A program made the position numbers and the translations under genes. From NCBI GenBank assembly GCA_001986395.2, contig MQVO02000018.1:1-64000 (forward strand): a DNA stretch of 64,000 bases, read 5' to 3'. Of the stretch, positions 10,939-20,822 are shown one piece after another. Source of the DNA: Irpex lacteus (Eukaryota > Basidiomycota > Agaricomycetes > Polyporales > Irpicaceae). The notes beneath the pieces are model-generated. The model saw only the letters and a program-made list of their open reading frames with translations. It had not been told where the DNA came from and searched no databases. The first letter of the stretch is position 1, and every line of letters begins with the position of its first letter.

Positions 10939-13900
10939 CTCCCCCTCGGAAGGGCGATACTGGACGAGTCCCAGAGAGAGGCGGTGCTTAGCATGGACAT
11001 CAGCAGGTAAAGGCTTGGTAAGGATGTCAGCTGGGTTGTCGGTTCCGGGAATTCGAACCAAATCGACGAGGCCTTCGTCAACGCATTCATGAACGGCATG
11101 AGCGGTGACGCGAGTATGCTTCGAGCGATGCTTCACGTTGGGTGACTTAGAAGCGTCAACTGCACTCTTGTTGTCGCAGTGGAGGAGGACTGGATGATGG
11201 AGAGGTTGTTCGATTTGATCAGCCAGGACGTCGAGCCACTTGAGTTGTTGACAAGCTTCATGAGCCGCATAGTACTCTGAGTCAAAGGTAGACTTTGCCA
11301 CAGAGCGTTGCTTGCGAGCGGACCAACAGACAGCGCCATGACCAAGGAAGAAGGTGTAGCCAGACATGGAGATGGAATTGTCGATGTCGCTTGCGAAGTC
11401 GGCGTCGGTGAAACCAACAAGATCGTCTCCATTTTCGTCATCGTGACCTAGACAAAGACGGAGATCGGAGGTACCGCGAAGGTAGCGAAGGACATGTTTC
11501 GCAGCTTTGAGGTGTTGCTGCGTAGGATTGGACTGGTATTGGCACAGTCGAGCGACTGCAAAGGAGATGTCGGGTCGAGTACCGAGGGAAGCGTACATGA
11601 GAGAGCCGAGTAAGCTGCGGTATTCGTGGATGAGAGTGGGATCGCATTCGGATGGATCCGCGTCGTTTTTCTCCAGCTTGATGCCCACTGGAAGAGGCGT
11701 AGATGCAGGATTGCAATCCTCGTGTTGGAAGCGAACGAGGACTGAGTTGATGTAGACGGTCTGGTCGAGGTAGACGAGACGACTCCCCCTATCCCTAGTG
11801 ACACGGATAGCGAGATAGTGCTTGAGTTCCCCCAAGTCTTTGAGTTCGAACCGCTTTTTGAGCGCGGCCTTGGTTTCTTCAATCAGGGCGAGGCTGTTGC
11901 CCATCATGGTGAGGTCGTCGACGTAAACAATGAGAATTTCGAGGGCTCCCCCTCGTCGACGAAGGAATATGGATACGTCGCCTGTGTCGTGACAGACGAA
12001 GCCGAGATCTTCGAGAGTTGCCTTGAGCGTGAGGAACCATTGGCGTCCTGCTTGCTTGAGGCCGTAGATTGCCTTCCGAAGGCGACAGACTTTGCCTTCA
12101 GCCACCACGAAACCTTCAGGTTGCTCCATGTAAACCTCCTCGTCCAAAGAACCGTTCAGATACGCTTGGTGGAAGTCGATCTGGTGGATTTCCCAATCTA
12201 GAATGGCAGCTAAAGCGACTAAGTATCGCCAGGATTCCAGACGGGCGACGGGAGCGAAGGTGTCTTCGTAATCGATCCCTTGAACTTGTTCAAATCCCTT
12301 GGCTACCAGCCGTGCCTTGTAACGTTCAACATTGCCGTCCTTGTCGAGTTTGAGCTTGTAAACCCACTTGCTCTTAATAGCCTTGCGGCCGCGAGGCAAG
12401 TCGACAAGTTCCCAAGTTCCTGCGTCCTGTAAACCTTTGAATTCGGTCTCCATGGCTGCGTACCAGTCATCCCTATCCGTAGAACCCATAGCCTGCCTGT
12501 ACGAGCGAGGCTCCCCCTGAGGCGTAACAGCAGCAGCAAAGGCGATTGCCTCGTCAGCGGTGACGGCTGATGCTTTGCTTCGGGGTTTGTACGGGACCTT
12601 GTTGCCTCTAGCCTGAGTCGAACGTTGGATGTCCTCCTCAGATGCAGCCTCAAACAGCCTGTTCAACCGATTCTGCTCGCGCGAAGGCTTTGGCCGCGAT
12701 GAGCGACGCGTAGCGTTGGAGAGTTCGCGATGATCAGGATTGGTGATGGGGCTGTAGTCGGTAGAGGAGCGGTTGAGGTTGGGTTCGAGTTTGGGCGAAG
12801 GTGGGACAACACGAGGGTCGCGTTTGGGTTTGGATGGAGAAGGAGGGAATTCAGACTTCGGAGTGAAGAACTGATCTGGTTCCTTACCCTTGCTTCGCGA
12901 AGTGCTAGGCTCAGGTTTGGGTGCAGGAGGTGTGGAAGGACGAGGGGGAACAGATGGGCGCGGTATCTGTGACGGACGCTCAGCTGCAGATGGAGCTGTA
13001 GGAGCGGTTGTCGTAGATGGTGCACCAGAAGGAGGCGATGGTTGAGTTGGAGGCACTTGAGGCGTGGTAGTAGCCGGCTCAGATGAGGGCGTATGAAGGG
13101 GAATGAAGTCAAAGGAGACTTGAGTGGATGGCGGATTGGTTGTGTTCGAAGATGATGAGGAAGGTGGAACGAGGAAAGGAAAGACCAATTCGTCGAATAT
13201 AACGTCGATACTCGAGACGATCTTATGGGTATGCCTGTTCCAGAGACGGTAACCTTTAGAACCCGCCTCATACCCAACAAAGACGAGAGACTGAGCATTA
13301 GGCTCGAGTTTTCGTCGATGATCCTTGTGGATTTGGCGATAGGCTAGGCAGCCGAAGACGCGGAAGTACGAAACATCCGGCTTCTCGCCTGTGAGAACCT
13401 CGATAGACGTCCTCCAGTCCAGAGCCTTTTTAGGGGCGCGATTTCGGACGTGGACAGCTGTTTTCACAGCTTCCTCCCAAAATCCATACGACATACCGGC
13501 GGCGTGGAGAAGAGACTTAGCAGCTTCAACGATGGTGCGGTTGTAGCGCTCAGCCTTGCCGTTTTGTTGAGGAGTATCCGGATTTGTGCGCTGGTGAACG
13601 ATACCAAGAGACTTGAGCTTCGCGATAAAGCTCTTCGACTGGTACTCCCCCCCTCTGTCAGAGCGGAGGACCTTGATGTCGCGGCCATACTGGTTCTTGA
13701 CCATAGCACGGAACTCGTCGAACTTCGACTCCTGCTCAGACTTCTGGCGAAGGAAGTAGATCCAGAGCGTGTCAGAGAAGTCGTCGATGAACGTGAGCCA
13801 GAACTTGTGGCCGCCAACAACGGAGTCGGCTTGCATGGGACCAGCGAGATCGGTGTGTACGAGGTCGAATGGATGTTCAGCGCGTGATGTCGAGGAAGAA

Positions 13901-15480
13901 GAGAATGTCGTGCGATGCATTTTGCCCATAACGCAGCCTTCGCATGGATGAGGCGAACGTTTCGACTCGTTGAGCTTCAAACCCTTGACTGGAGGATTCT
14001 CAGCGCGAAGCTGTTGAAGAGCCTCCCAGTTCAAGTGTCCGAAACGTTGGTGAGCGAGGTCGATGGGTGCAGAGTCGACATGAGTGGAGGAGGCGACGGA
14101 GGAGGCCTGAACAGCGAGTCCAAACCAGTACTGACCGCCTTTGAGGTGACCTATGCCTACGGTCCTGTTATCCTTGGTGATCCTAGCTCCATTGTCTGAG
14201 AAGACGACGGAGAATCCCTTTGCATCGAGGCAAGAAACCGAGATAGTTGGGCAGGCGATGCTCGGGCAGTATAAGACGTTGTCGAACTGCACTGTGAGAG
14301 CCTTGCCGTCGATCTGTGTGGTGCCTACAACGCGACCAGAGCCGAGTGTCGCCAACGTCGTGGAAGAGTCGGCAAGCTTGGCAATACGAGGCGTGTCGAA
14401 AGCCTTGTACTCAGCGAAGTCGTTGATGTTGTTGGACATGTGTTTCGTGCAGCCAGAGTCAAGCATCCAGGGCGTAGTGCCCGCGTAGAAGAAAACAGTA
14501 GCATTGGTGGTCTCAGACGCGGAGTCTTCGACGGAAACAGCATGTACAGCGGCAGATCCAGTAGACGACGGTGCACCAGACGATTCCTTCCCCTTTCCCT
14601 TCCTCGATTGGGCCTCCACCTTCTGAGCAGCCTTCTTGCGGCACTCACTCTCGACGTGGCCATCGTAGTTGCACCAGTCGCAGTGCTTCCCACTCTTCTT
14701 CTTCGAAGCGGACTTCCGCGCGCGAGGAGCAGCAGTAACTGCGCTGACAGACGCGGAAGAGTCCTTGCGAGAGGCTTCGTCGAGGAGGCGAGAGCGGATG
14801 TCGTCGAAGCTGAGATCCTTGGGTGCGGTGACAGCTAGAATAGGTTCGACGATGTTGGCGAAGGAGTCGGGGATGACGGAGAGGAGACCGAAGATCTTGA
14901 GAAGCTCTTTGCTGTCAAGGATGCCAGAGTCGTTGACCTCCTTCCACAGACGACCACGTTCTTCAAGTTGCTCAGCGAGAGGGCGCGTGCCGTCGAGAGA
15001 CGAGAAGAAGTACTGCTTGAACTTGAGGAACGAAGACAGCGTGGTGGTAGCGGAGTAGTTGGCCTTGAGCTTGGCGAAGATTTCAGCGGCAGAGTCGGTC
15101 TCGTGGTTGATGAGATGGTGGAGGGAAGGATCGATGGTGGTCAGAAGAATCATGGTGACGGCGGCGTCAGCGCGATACCAGTCGGCCTCGTCAGCATCAC
15201 CAGCAGCGGGCTTAGTGAGCGACGGGTTAACGAGGTTTTCAGCGCCCATGGTGCGGAGATACTGGATGAACAGCGTGCTCCACGTCTTCCAAGTCGACGC
15301 GCCGGTCAGCTTAGGGATAGTCTCAGGTTTGACCTGGAGAATGTAACCCGTACCGCTCTTGACGAAAGCGGAAGCTGAGGCGGACGGACCAGCAGATCCA
15401 AAGGTGGCGTGAGCGGCAGCGGAGGGGACGGGGCCCGTCGACGCTGACCCGCCAGCGACAGGAGAGTTCCTGCCAGACAT
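10933..15480 (-). CDS. Copia Gag-Pol polyprotein, intact
   Basis: A single uninterrupted frame of 1515 aa in the copia order Gag - protease - integrase - reverse transcriptase - RNase H. Gag occupies roughly residues 1-330 and ends with a CCHC zinc knuckle near residue 267 (C-x2-C-x4-H-x4-C, starting CDWCNYDGH). The aspartic protease motif LDSG is at about residue 340. The integrase has the HHCC-type zinc region (HQRFGHLNW ... CEGCVMGK) followed by D (HTDLAGP, about 544), D (RSDRGGEY) and E (QNGKAERYN). A Pro/Ser-rich linker follows. The reverse transcriptase carries the YVDD box at about residue 1186. RNase H shows TDADFASD, SEYYA and HCDNKSA, and the end (ADILTKPLP) is typical of copia. No frameshift separates Gag and Pol. 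The TGA stop lies 4 bp inside the 3' LTR. Every catalytic residue I checked is present, so autonomous activity is plausible. Confidence 0.97.
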   Translation of the reverse strand: MSGRNSPVAGGSASTGPVPSAAAHATFGSAGPSASASAFVKSGTGYILQVKPETIPKLTGASTWKTWSTLFIQYLRTMGAENLVNPSLTKPAAGDADEADWYRADAAVTMILLTTIDPSLHHLINHETDSAAEIFAKLKANYSATTTLSSFLKFKQYFFSSLDGTRPLAEQLEERGRLWKEVNDSGILDSKELLKIFGLLSVIPDSFANIVEPILAVTAPKDLSFDDIRSRLLDEASRKDSSASVSAVTAAPRARKSASKKKSGKHCDWCNYDGHVESECRKKAAQKVEAQSRKGKGKESSGAPSSTGSAAVHAVSVEDSASETTNATVFFYAGTTPWMLDSGCTKHMSNNINDFAEYKAFDTPRIAKLADSSTTLATLGSGRVVGTTQIDGKALTVQFDNVLYCPSIACPTISVSCLDAKGFSVVFSDNGARITKDNRTVGIGHLKGGQYWFGLAVQASSVASSTHVDSAPIDLAHQRFGHLNWEALQQLRAENPPVKGLKLNESKRSPHPCEGCVMGKMHRTTFSSSSTSRAEHPFDLVHTDLAGPMQADSVVGGHKFWLTFIDDFSDTLWIYFLRQKSEQESKFDEFRAMVKNQYGRDIKVLRSDRGGEYQSKSFIAKLKSLGIVHQRTNPDTPQQNGKAERYNRTIVEAAKSLLHAAGMSYGFWEEAVKTAVHVRNRAPKKALDWRTSIEVLTGEKPDVSYFRVFGCLAYRQIHKDHRRKLEPNAQSLVFVGYEAGSKGYRLWNRHTHKIVSSIDVIFDELVFPFLVPPSSSSSNTTNPPSTQVSFDFIPLHTPSSEPATTTPQVPPTQPSPPSGAPSTTTAPTAPSAAERPSQIPRPSVPPRPSTPPAPKPEPSTSRSKGKEPDQFFTPKSEFPPSPSKPKRDPRVVPPSPKLEPNLNRSSTDYSPITNPDHRELSNATRRSSRPKPSREQNRLNRLFEAASEEDIQRSTQARGNKVPYKPRSKASAVTADEAIAFAAAVTPQGEPRSYRQAMGSTDRDDWYAAMETEFKGLQDAGTWELVDLPRGRKAIKSKWVYKLKLDKDGNVERYKARLVAKGFEQVQGIDYEDTFAPVARLESWRYLVALAAILDWEIHQIDFHQAYLNGSLDEEVYMEQPEGFVVAEGKVCRLRKAIYGLKQAGRQWFLTLKATLEDLGFVCHDTGDVSIFLRRRGGALEILIVYVDDLTMMGNSLALIEETKAALKKRFELKDLGELKHYLAIRVTRDRGSRLVYLDQTVYINSVLVRFQHEDCNPASTPLPVGIKLEKNDADPSECDPTLIHEYRSLLGSLMYASLGTRPDISFAVARLCQYQSNPTQQHLKAAKHVLRYLRGTSDLRLCLGHDDENGDDLVGFTDADFASDIDNSISMSGYTFFLGHGAVCWSARKQRSVAKSTFDSEYYAAHEACQQLKWLDVLADQIEQPLHHPVLLHCDNKSAVDASKSPNVKHRSKHTRVTAHAVHECVDEGLVDLVRIPGTDNPADILTKPLPADVHAKHRLSLGLVQYRPSEGEY
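10939..10948 (-). other. Polypurine tract of the copia element
   Basis: On the sense strand a purine run GAGGGGGAG abuts the 3' LTR. This is the expected plus-strand primer site for reverse transcription, and its position confirms the LTR boundary at TATTGAAC. Confidence 0.8.
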
Positions 15481-15599
15481 GAGGATGGAGGGTTAGGGAT
15501 AGATGGATCGGACCTGAGTACGCGTGTGCGGACGTTGAGCGGAGCGATGCGCAGATAGAGCGCGGAAAGGTGAACAGCGGGTGAAGATTAGAGCCAGGC

Positions 15600-15612
15600 G
15601 GGGCTCATAACC
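15600..15612 (-). other. Primer-binding site, internal tRNA-iMet type
   Basis: Directly inside the 5' LTR the sense strand reads GGTTATGAGCCCC. This is complementary to the anticodon stem-loop of initiator methionine tRNA (GGGCTCATAACC), not to a tRNA 3' end. It is the half-tRNA priming arrangement known for Drosophila copia and many Ty1/copia elements. Seen: the sequence and position. Inferred: use as primer. Confidence 0.8.
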
Positions 15613-16050
15613 TAAAGACGAGTCGCTCGGGACGTCGTCAATAGGCAGGGGCTGGATACGCTGTCGTAATCCCACCACGCACTGTAAAGACCTAAAGCAC
15701 ACGAGCGAACGAGTTAATTCCAGGTGCGAAAGGAAAGAGCACAATAACATAGCAGACTGTACCTAAAGCACACGAGCGAACGAGTTAATCTAGGTACAGG
15801 ATGTGTGAGCATACAGGCATACTGCAAGGGCAATGAAAGATACTCACTCCAGGTGCGAAAGGAAAGAGCACAAGGAGTGTCAGGAGCGGGGGGCGAAGTA
15901 TATATACTACAGAGCCGGAACGACCCGAAGAGGGAATCCTCTGATGGAGGCAGTGTCCGCGCGACGAATGAGAAGTGCGTAGCCATACGAAACAAAAGAA
16001 AAGGCGCCCGGAATGGGCGGAGTCCGTGAGCCGGGCCGGAAAGTTCAATA
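15613..16050 (-). repeat. 5' LTR of the copia element
   Basis: Identical by eye to 10501-10938. It holds the promoter for the minus-strand transcript: a TATATATA run at about 15899-15906 lies in the U3-like part, upstream of the duplicated GGTGCGAAAGG phrases. Confidence 0.95.
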
Positions 16051-16055
16051 TAGTC
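16051..16055. repeat. Target-site duplication, right copy (TAGTC)
   Basis: Exact repeat of 10496-10500, marking the outer edge of the copia insertion. Confidence 0.9.
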
Positions 16056-17565
16056 TATTTTATCATTTTATATTCCAATAACCCATATAAACATCCCAAC
16101 CTATCTCACTTCGAATCCTTAGTATAAGCGTAGAAAATCCATAGTCAATTCAGCATTGTATCTGTCTCTTTTACATAGAATATGAACCTGATTTTGTGTT
16201 TAACTTTGACTGATTGTGATGACTGGATACTTGATAATATCAACGGATTAAGCAGCTGAATGAGGCGACGAAACTCGCCGGTTGAGTTGATGACGAAATT
16301 CGACGTCGCGTTTGCGCCGATGAGGTGTCGGTGGAAACCCGCAATATTTCGAGCGAACTCGTGGTGAGCGGTTTCCCTCGTCTGTCTGGTGATTGATCAC
16401 GATCATACGCTCATTTTATCACGCTTACCCGCTCGTTTTCGTGCGTTCATGTCCTGCGAATTTCCCACGACGCGGACACCACAGTGACAGTGAGTATCTT
16501 ACTGTGGTTATAGCAGATGCTGAACCGAAACGATATAGTTCGATCTAGCCTTCAGGAGGATCTATATCATGATATTGCTCCAAATGCATGGACGTAAACC
16601 CCCGACTTCGTGTGTACTTGCACTGACGCATGCATACAAAGCCATCTCCGCGTCCGTGCTAAGGCTCAGATACTTTATTCATGGATTACGTGCTATTCTC
16701 ACGTACCCACCATCGGTACAAGACAAGTGCGGTACAACCCTTCACGGACGAAAGGATCTTCCTGACAACCAGATGTTGGACTCTGGACCTGAGGTACGTG
16801 TATAACTAACATCTCAGGGCCCTTCGAAGATAAAACATACGAGCGCCGGACGCGGTGTCTCGAATAATTAATGACGCCTGGTATATAGGAAGCTCTTCCT
16901 CGAACTTCTCAGAAAAAAGTTGTCTTCGGTGAAACCGGTCTCCGAGCATCTGCGCGTGAGTCTGAATAAGTACTCAGCGCGACCTATCCTGATCTTAATT
17001 GTCTGTCGCTTAAGCTTGAATTCTCGCATATCATTTTGTCGCACAGGGTGCTTAAAACTTCACAGCGATTGAAAGTCCGTTCGCCGTCTCATTGAGCTAT
17101 CTTTGCCACACTGCATCGAAAGATGTTTGTATGAACATTTCTGTGAATCTCTGACGGTAGGCGACGCACGCCACCTTGTAACTTCCGAGTCTCTGATAGT
17201 CATGGCGCTAGACGGTGCGATAACACTGTCCAGTTCAGGCTTCAAGCTTGAAGCTTCACTGCCAACCAATGACTGACAGTATTTGCATATCTGTAGCATG
17301 ACGTCGCAATGGTTCTCATTACTTTCGACATTATGATGCTCTGCAAACCCACACTTGAACGCTATCCGCACAACTCGGACTTCACGTCTTCGTCCATTGA
17401 ATGCCTTAATCTGTAATTCGCATTGCCAGCTTTCCGAAGTCATTCCTAGCGTCCGTGAATAGGACTCCTGCTTTTATAAAAGCCGAAAGACTCGTCTCCC
17501 AGCCCCCAGCATCAAGCTGAAGTACCTCAGAAACACTCCTTCTCCAACGAGTCCTCCTCATCACA
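16056..17565. other. Intergenic, no supported gene
   Basis: AT-rich next to the LTR, then mixed sequence. The longest frame (16569-16805, 78 codons) has no motif and no spliceable partner. The last hundred bases are the promoter of the terpene synthase. Confidence 0.5.
17475..17481 (+). promoter_or_regulatory. TATA box of the terpene synthase gene
   Basis: TATAAAA lies 85 bp upstream of the start codon at 17566, followed by a pyrimidine-rich stretch, the expected geometry for a fungal TATA promoter. Confidence 0.6.
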
Positions 17566-18766
17566 ATGTATGTCCACATTCTCGCTTTAAATCATCGTAC
17601 TCAATCTAGTCTACTCAGGACAGGGAATTTAATCACTCTCCAGAGCTCACCAGCCATCACCAAACCAAGTACATCTGCAAAGAACGACGTATGTGCGGTC
17701 ACTACGCTCGGATCCGTTGTCTATAACTAACGAGTGCTCAGACTAGCACCTATCGTGCCATCATAGCGGATTTTTTGCGGAATACTAAAATACCCACGAA
17801 GGCCTTGCAGCCCCCTACGAGAGCCGATGTAGAGGCCCGTGTTCTTGACCTAACCAAAGAATGGGACAACAAGGGCCTTGCGCCTACCCGTTGGAGGCCA
17901 TACCTCGAGGCGTCTCTCGACATCGCAACCATCACTTATAGTCATACCCGGCTCGATGTTCAGGTCCATATCACTCTCTTTACAGCTCTGACCATTGCTA
18001 TCGACGAGTTTGAGGTCAGCGATGAGGACCTCGATGGATTTACCGCTCGACTGCTCAGCGGAGCCACTCAGCCTGACCCCCTACTGGACTGTCTGGTCGA
18101 TAACCTCCGTCATATGCCTGACTACTTCCCATCTTATGCTTACAAGTGCATTACCCTCTCGACTATGGATTTTATCGACGCCACGCTTCATGATAAGGCA
18201 TTCATAAACATGGACTTACGTCCGGACGCGCTACCTTATGTCAACAATAAACGGTTCCGAAGTGGCTTGGGAGTTGCATATGGGCTATTCATCTGGGATA
18301 AGTTCTCGTTCCCCGACATCTCTACTTACGTCCAAGTGATTCCGTAAGTTCCAATCGCACTCGCCCAGCTATCTACTGCTCACCTTGTAATTATATTTTA
18401 GAGATGCCGAGCTCTGCCTGTGCTTCGTGAAGTACGCACAAATTCTACAGGATATACTGTCGTGATATGTACGCTAATTCCTTTCTTTGCAGCGATATCC
18501 TCTCCTTCTACAAGGAGGAAATATCCGGGGAGAGAGGCAACTACCTTCACAGCCGGGCTATAGTTACGCAGAAAGATGTCAACGACGTTCTCAAGGAGGT
18601 CATTGGGGAGGTGGTCGAGGCGGTGGAGCGGGTCCGGTCCGTCTTAAACGGAGATAAAGAGAAGGAGGCTTGGGACAACTTTGTGATGGGATACGCTGCA
18701 TTTCATTATGCCACGTCTCGTTACAGGTTGGCAGAGATACTGAGCGATGATGCCGTTCTGTGCTAA
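17566..18766 (+). CDS. Trichodiene-synthase-like (Tri5 family) terpene synthase
   Basis: Exons 17566-17688, 17742-18343, 18402-18431 and 18493-18766 keep phase through introns of 53, 58 and 61 nt and give 342 aa, about the family length. Class I terpene synthases ionise a prenyl diphosphate with Mg2+. The NSE/DTE metal motif is plain: NDILSFYKE from residue 252, assembled across the last intron. The Asp-rich motif is less canonical: AIDEFE, with its Asp near residue 129, where the family has DDxx(D/E). A helical, Trp/Tyr-rich body surrounds them. Farnesyl diphosphate as substrate is inference from the family. A 51-nt stretch after ATG (17568-17618, GTATGT...CTACTCAG) looks like an intron that would split the start codon; it is a multiple of three and open, so both forms keep frame (342 or 325 aa). 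A decayed copy of the last exon lies 135 bp downstream. No other secondary-metabolism gene is adjacent. Confidence 0.85.
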
Positions 18767-18901
18767 TTTGAGCTCGGAGGATGTCAGGTTGTACATAATA
18801 CATAGTAACCCGGATACTAGTAGACTGGTCTGCCACAAGACAAGATAGCTTTCTTCGACCGACTTCACCATATACATGGGAATGAATCTCATGGATTCCG
18901 T

Positions 18902-19174
18902 CACATTCTCTCCTTTCACAAGGAGCAAGTTGCTGGAGAGAGGGGAAATTACCTTTATAGTCGTGCTACTGTCACGCAGAAGGACGTCAACGACGTTCTC
19001 AAGGAGGTTGTTGAGGAGGTGGCTGAGGCGTTGGAGCGCGCCCGGTCCGTCTTAACAGGAGATATAGAGAAGGAGGCTTAGGACAATTTTGTGATGGGAT
19101 ATGCCGCATTCCACTGTGCTACGTCTCGTTACAGGCTGGCAGATTTGCTGAGCAATGATGCTGTTCTGTGCTGA
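18902..19174 (+). pseudogene. Decayed tandem copy of the terpene synthase last exon
   Basis: This stretch matches the final exon of the upstream gene almost codon for codon, from HILSFHKEQ to DAVLC and the stop. The NSE motif is damaged (R-H-ILSFHKE in place of NDILSFYKE, losing the metal-binding Asn and Asp), and an in-frame TAG at 19079-19081 falls about two thirds of the way along. No copies of the upstream exons are seen between the gene and this stretch. It is therefore an exon-sized tandem duplication or the remnant of a deleted paralogue. Many third-position and some coding differences show it is not recent. Confidence 0.85.
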
Positions 19175-19600
19175 CTTAGCCCCGAGAGTGTTAGAGCGCA
19201 AACTCTGATAGGCCGCTCTGCATAGAGTTGAAAGGCGCCAGCCCCGTTCTTCGTAAAGTTGTACTAGTAGTTACGTATATGGGAATGTAGCTCATTGATA
19301 AGTAGCTTGAGCATAGGTATAGCGGTGGTTAGCCACCATCATCATAAAACCAACAATCAACTGCTTTCCGGCACTGATCTACATTCGCGAGAGGTTGCAT
19401 ACATGTGCGTGAAGTGCCTCCAACCTGGCGTTACACAGATCGTGAGAAACTGCCCGAAAGGGCAATAGTCGTCGGACTTCAGAATTGAAACCAAAGAGTA
19501 TAAAGAACGTAACTGACGACATACATCCTCTTCTTGCCACTATCACTACCCTCCGAGTATCTGTTGTCGACACAAGAAATACTATATTCTCAGCATTAGT

Positions 19601-20368
19601 ATGATTGGACCTCGGGTAATACCAGTGAGTAATGTCCGGCTTGTTTCTCCCCTGCTCTTGTTCATCTTTGCATCCAAGCTCGAGCGCACAGCGGAGGACC
19701 TTGAAATATATGGGCTGGACTATGGCCTCAACAAGCATGCTTGGCCGACTCCACCGGACTTCCTTGCACTCAACCCCAGCCTTTACGACTGGCAAGACGA
19801 CCCGGAGATTAACAAGCGCAACATCGCCCAGGAAATTATTACACGCACCGCAGGCGTCCCAATTTTGGGATACTTCTCCGTTACACTGACCCAGGCAATC
19901 GACGCAGGAGGAGACCCGTTCGCTTCACTGCGGAAGATATTGCCAAACGTGGATAGGGAGGTATCTACCACCTTTCTCAAGTCCAACGAATGCGCGAGAG
20001 TTGCAGCAAAGATTGTCGAGGACCTTCAGAACGCTGTGGTCCATCCGGACTGGCATCGTGTCCCAAACCCGAGCACGTCCTTGCCCTGCCTATACGACTT
20101 TTGTGACGATGACATGGAGCTATGCCTCCTGGAAATATCGCAGGAGATCGCGGATATGAACGGTTACGAGTGCTATATTTGGAACTCATTTGACGCGATG
20201 CATATTTTCAGAGACATCCAGAGGCCCACAGGCGAGTACGCCATCGAAGAGACTATGGCAGGCCCACCGGCCACCGTATTCGGTCGTCCTGCCCGACGTA
20301 GCAATGAGGCCGGCAGCGTCAGATCACGGTATATTGCGGCCAGCGTTGCAGCAAGGTGGGATTGGTGA
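19601..20368 (+). CDS. Hypothetical protein, 255 aa
   Basis: A single open frame of 255 codons starting at ATG 19601. It is acidic in the middle and has two Trp-containing blocks (LYDWQDDPEINKRN; HPDWHRVP) and a Cys-containing CYIWNSFDAMH segment. I recognise no family. A GTGAGT at 19625 and an AAG acceptor at 19678 bracket 54 nt in frame, which could be an intron and would remove the only hydrophobic N-terminal stretch; both versions stay open. A TATAAAG-like box lies at about 19498. The stretch between the terpene synthase remnant and this gene shows nothing else. Confidence 0.5.
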   Translation: MIGPRVIPVSNVRLVSPLLLFIFASKLERTAEDLEIYGLDYGLNKHAWPTPPDFLALNPSLYDWQDDPEINKRNIAQEIITRTAGVPILGYFSVTLTQAIDAGGDPFASLRKILPNVDREVSTTFLKSNECARVAAKIVEDLQNAVVHPDWHRVPNPSTSLPCLYDFCDDDMELCLLEISQEIADMNGYECYIWNSFDAMHIFRDIQRPTGEYAIEETMAGPPATVFGRPARRSNEAGSVRSRYIAASVAARWDW

Positions 20369-20822
20369 CGGAAGGGGCGGGACGTAATTTGCCAGTTTTG
20401 TACTAGTATTCATAGTAAAGTTTCTTCGAGTAGTCACGCTGGAATTTTGGATTGTGATCCTATTGTTGAGGACAATGAGGAGGCCAAACCTCCCTGTTTT
20501 ACGGTCAATATCATATCAAACTACGGATAAAAATATGACCACTCATCTCGTCCAGCCAGTCGCGTATCTATGGTCACAAAGGCGCCGCGTGTTTTGGTAA
20601 CAGGTTGCACATAATATCGGAATCACGATCAATGGCCTCCATTCACCAGCGAAGAAGCCCTAGTAGGATGATGATCACGCGTCAACCTGGCCGGCCGCCC
20701 GAATATCTGAATTCTGTGAGCGAGGTCATACCTCATACATATTTAAACCATAGTGGTCTGAGCACTCACCCGTTACCACTGCTACCACCTTCAACGACAC
20801 ATCCTCCGAGCTATCATCAATA
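20369..20822. other. Intergenic, no supported gene
   Basis: No coherent frame or RNA gene is seen. A TATTTAAA-like box (about 20739) precedes the next start codon. Confidence 0.4.

Larger units (their letters stand above)
10501..16050 (-). mobile_element. Full-length Ty1/copia LTR retrotransposon
   Basis: The element is 5550 bp: left LTR 10501-10938, internal region 10939-15612, right LTR 15613-16050. Transcription is on the minus strand, so the right LTR is the 5' LTR. I compared the two 438-bp LTRs by eye and found no difference, and their shadow frames translate identically, so the insertion is very recent. Flanks are a perfect 5-bp duplication (TAGTC). On the sense strand the LTR begins TATTGAAC directly after a purine tract and ends GTCTTTA, so the termini are TA...TA rather than the usual TG...CA. 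The single polyprotein frame is unbroken. It inserted between a small gene and a gene-free stretch. Confidence 0.97.

Noticed and set aside
12663..13298. 211-codon minus-strand frame inside the copia element
   Set aside because: It is an alternative-frame shadow of the Pro/Ser-rich linker of the polyprotein.
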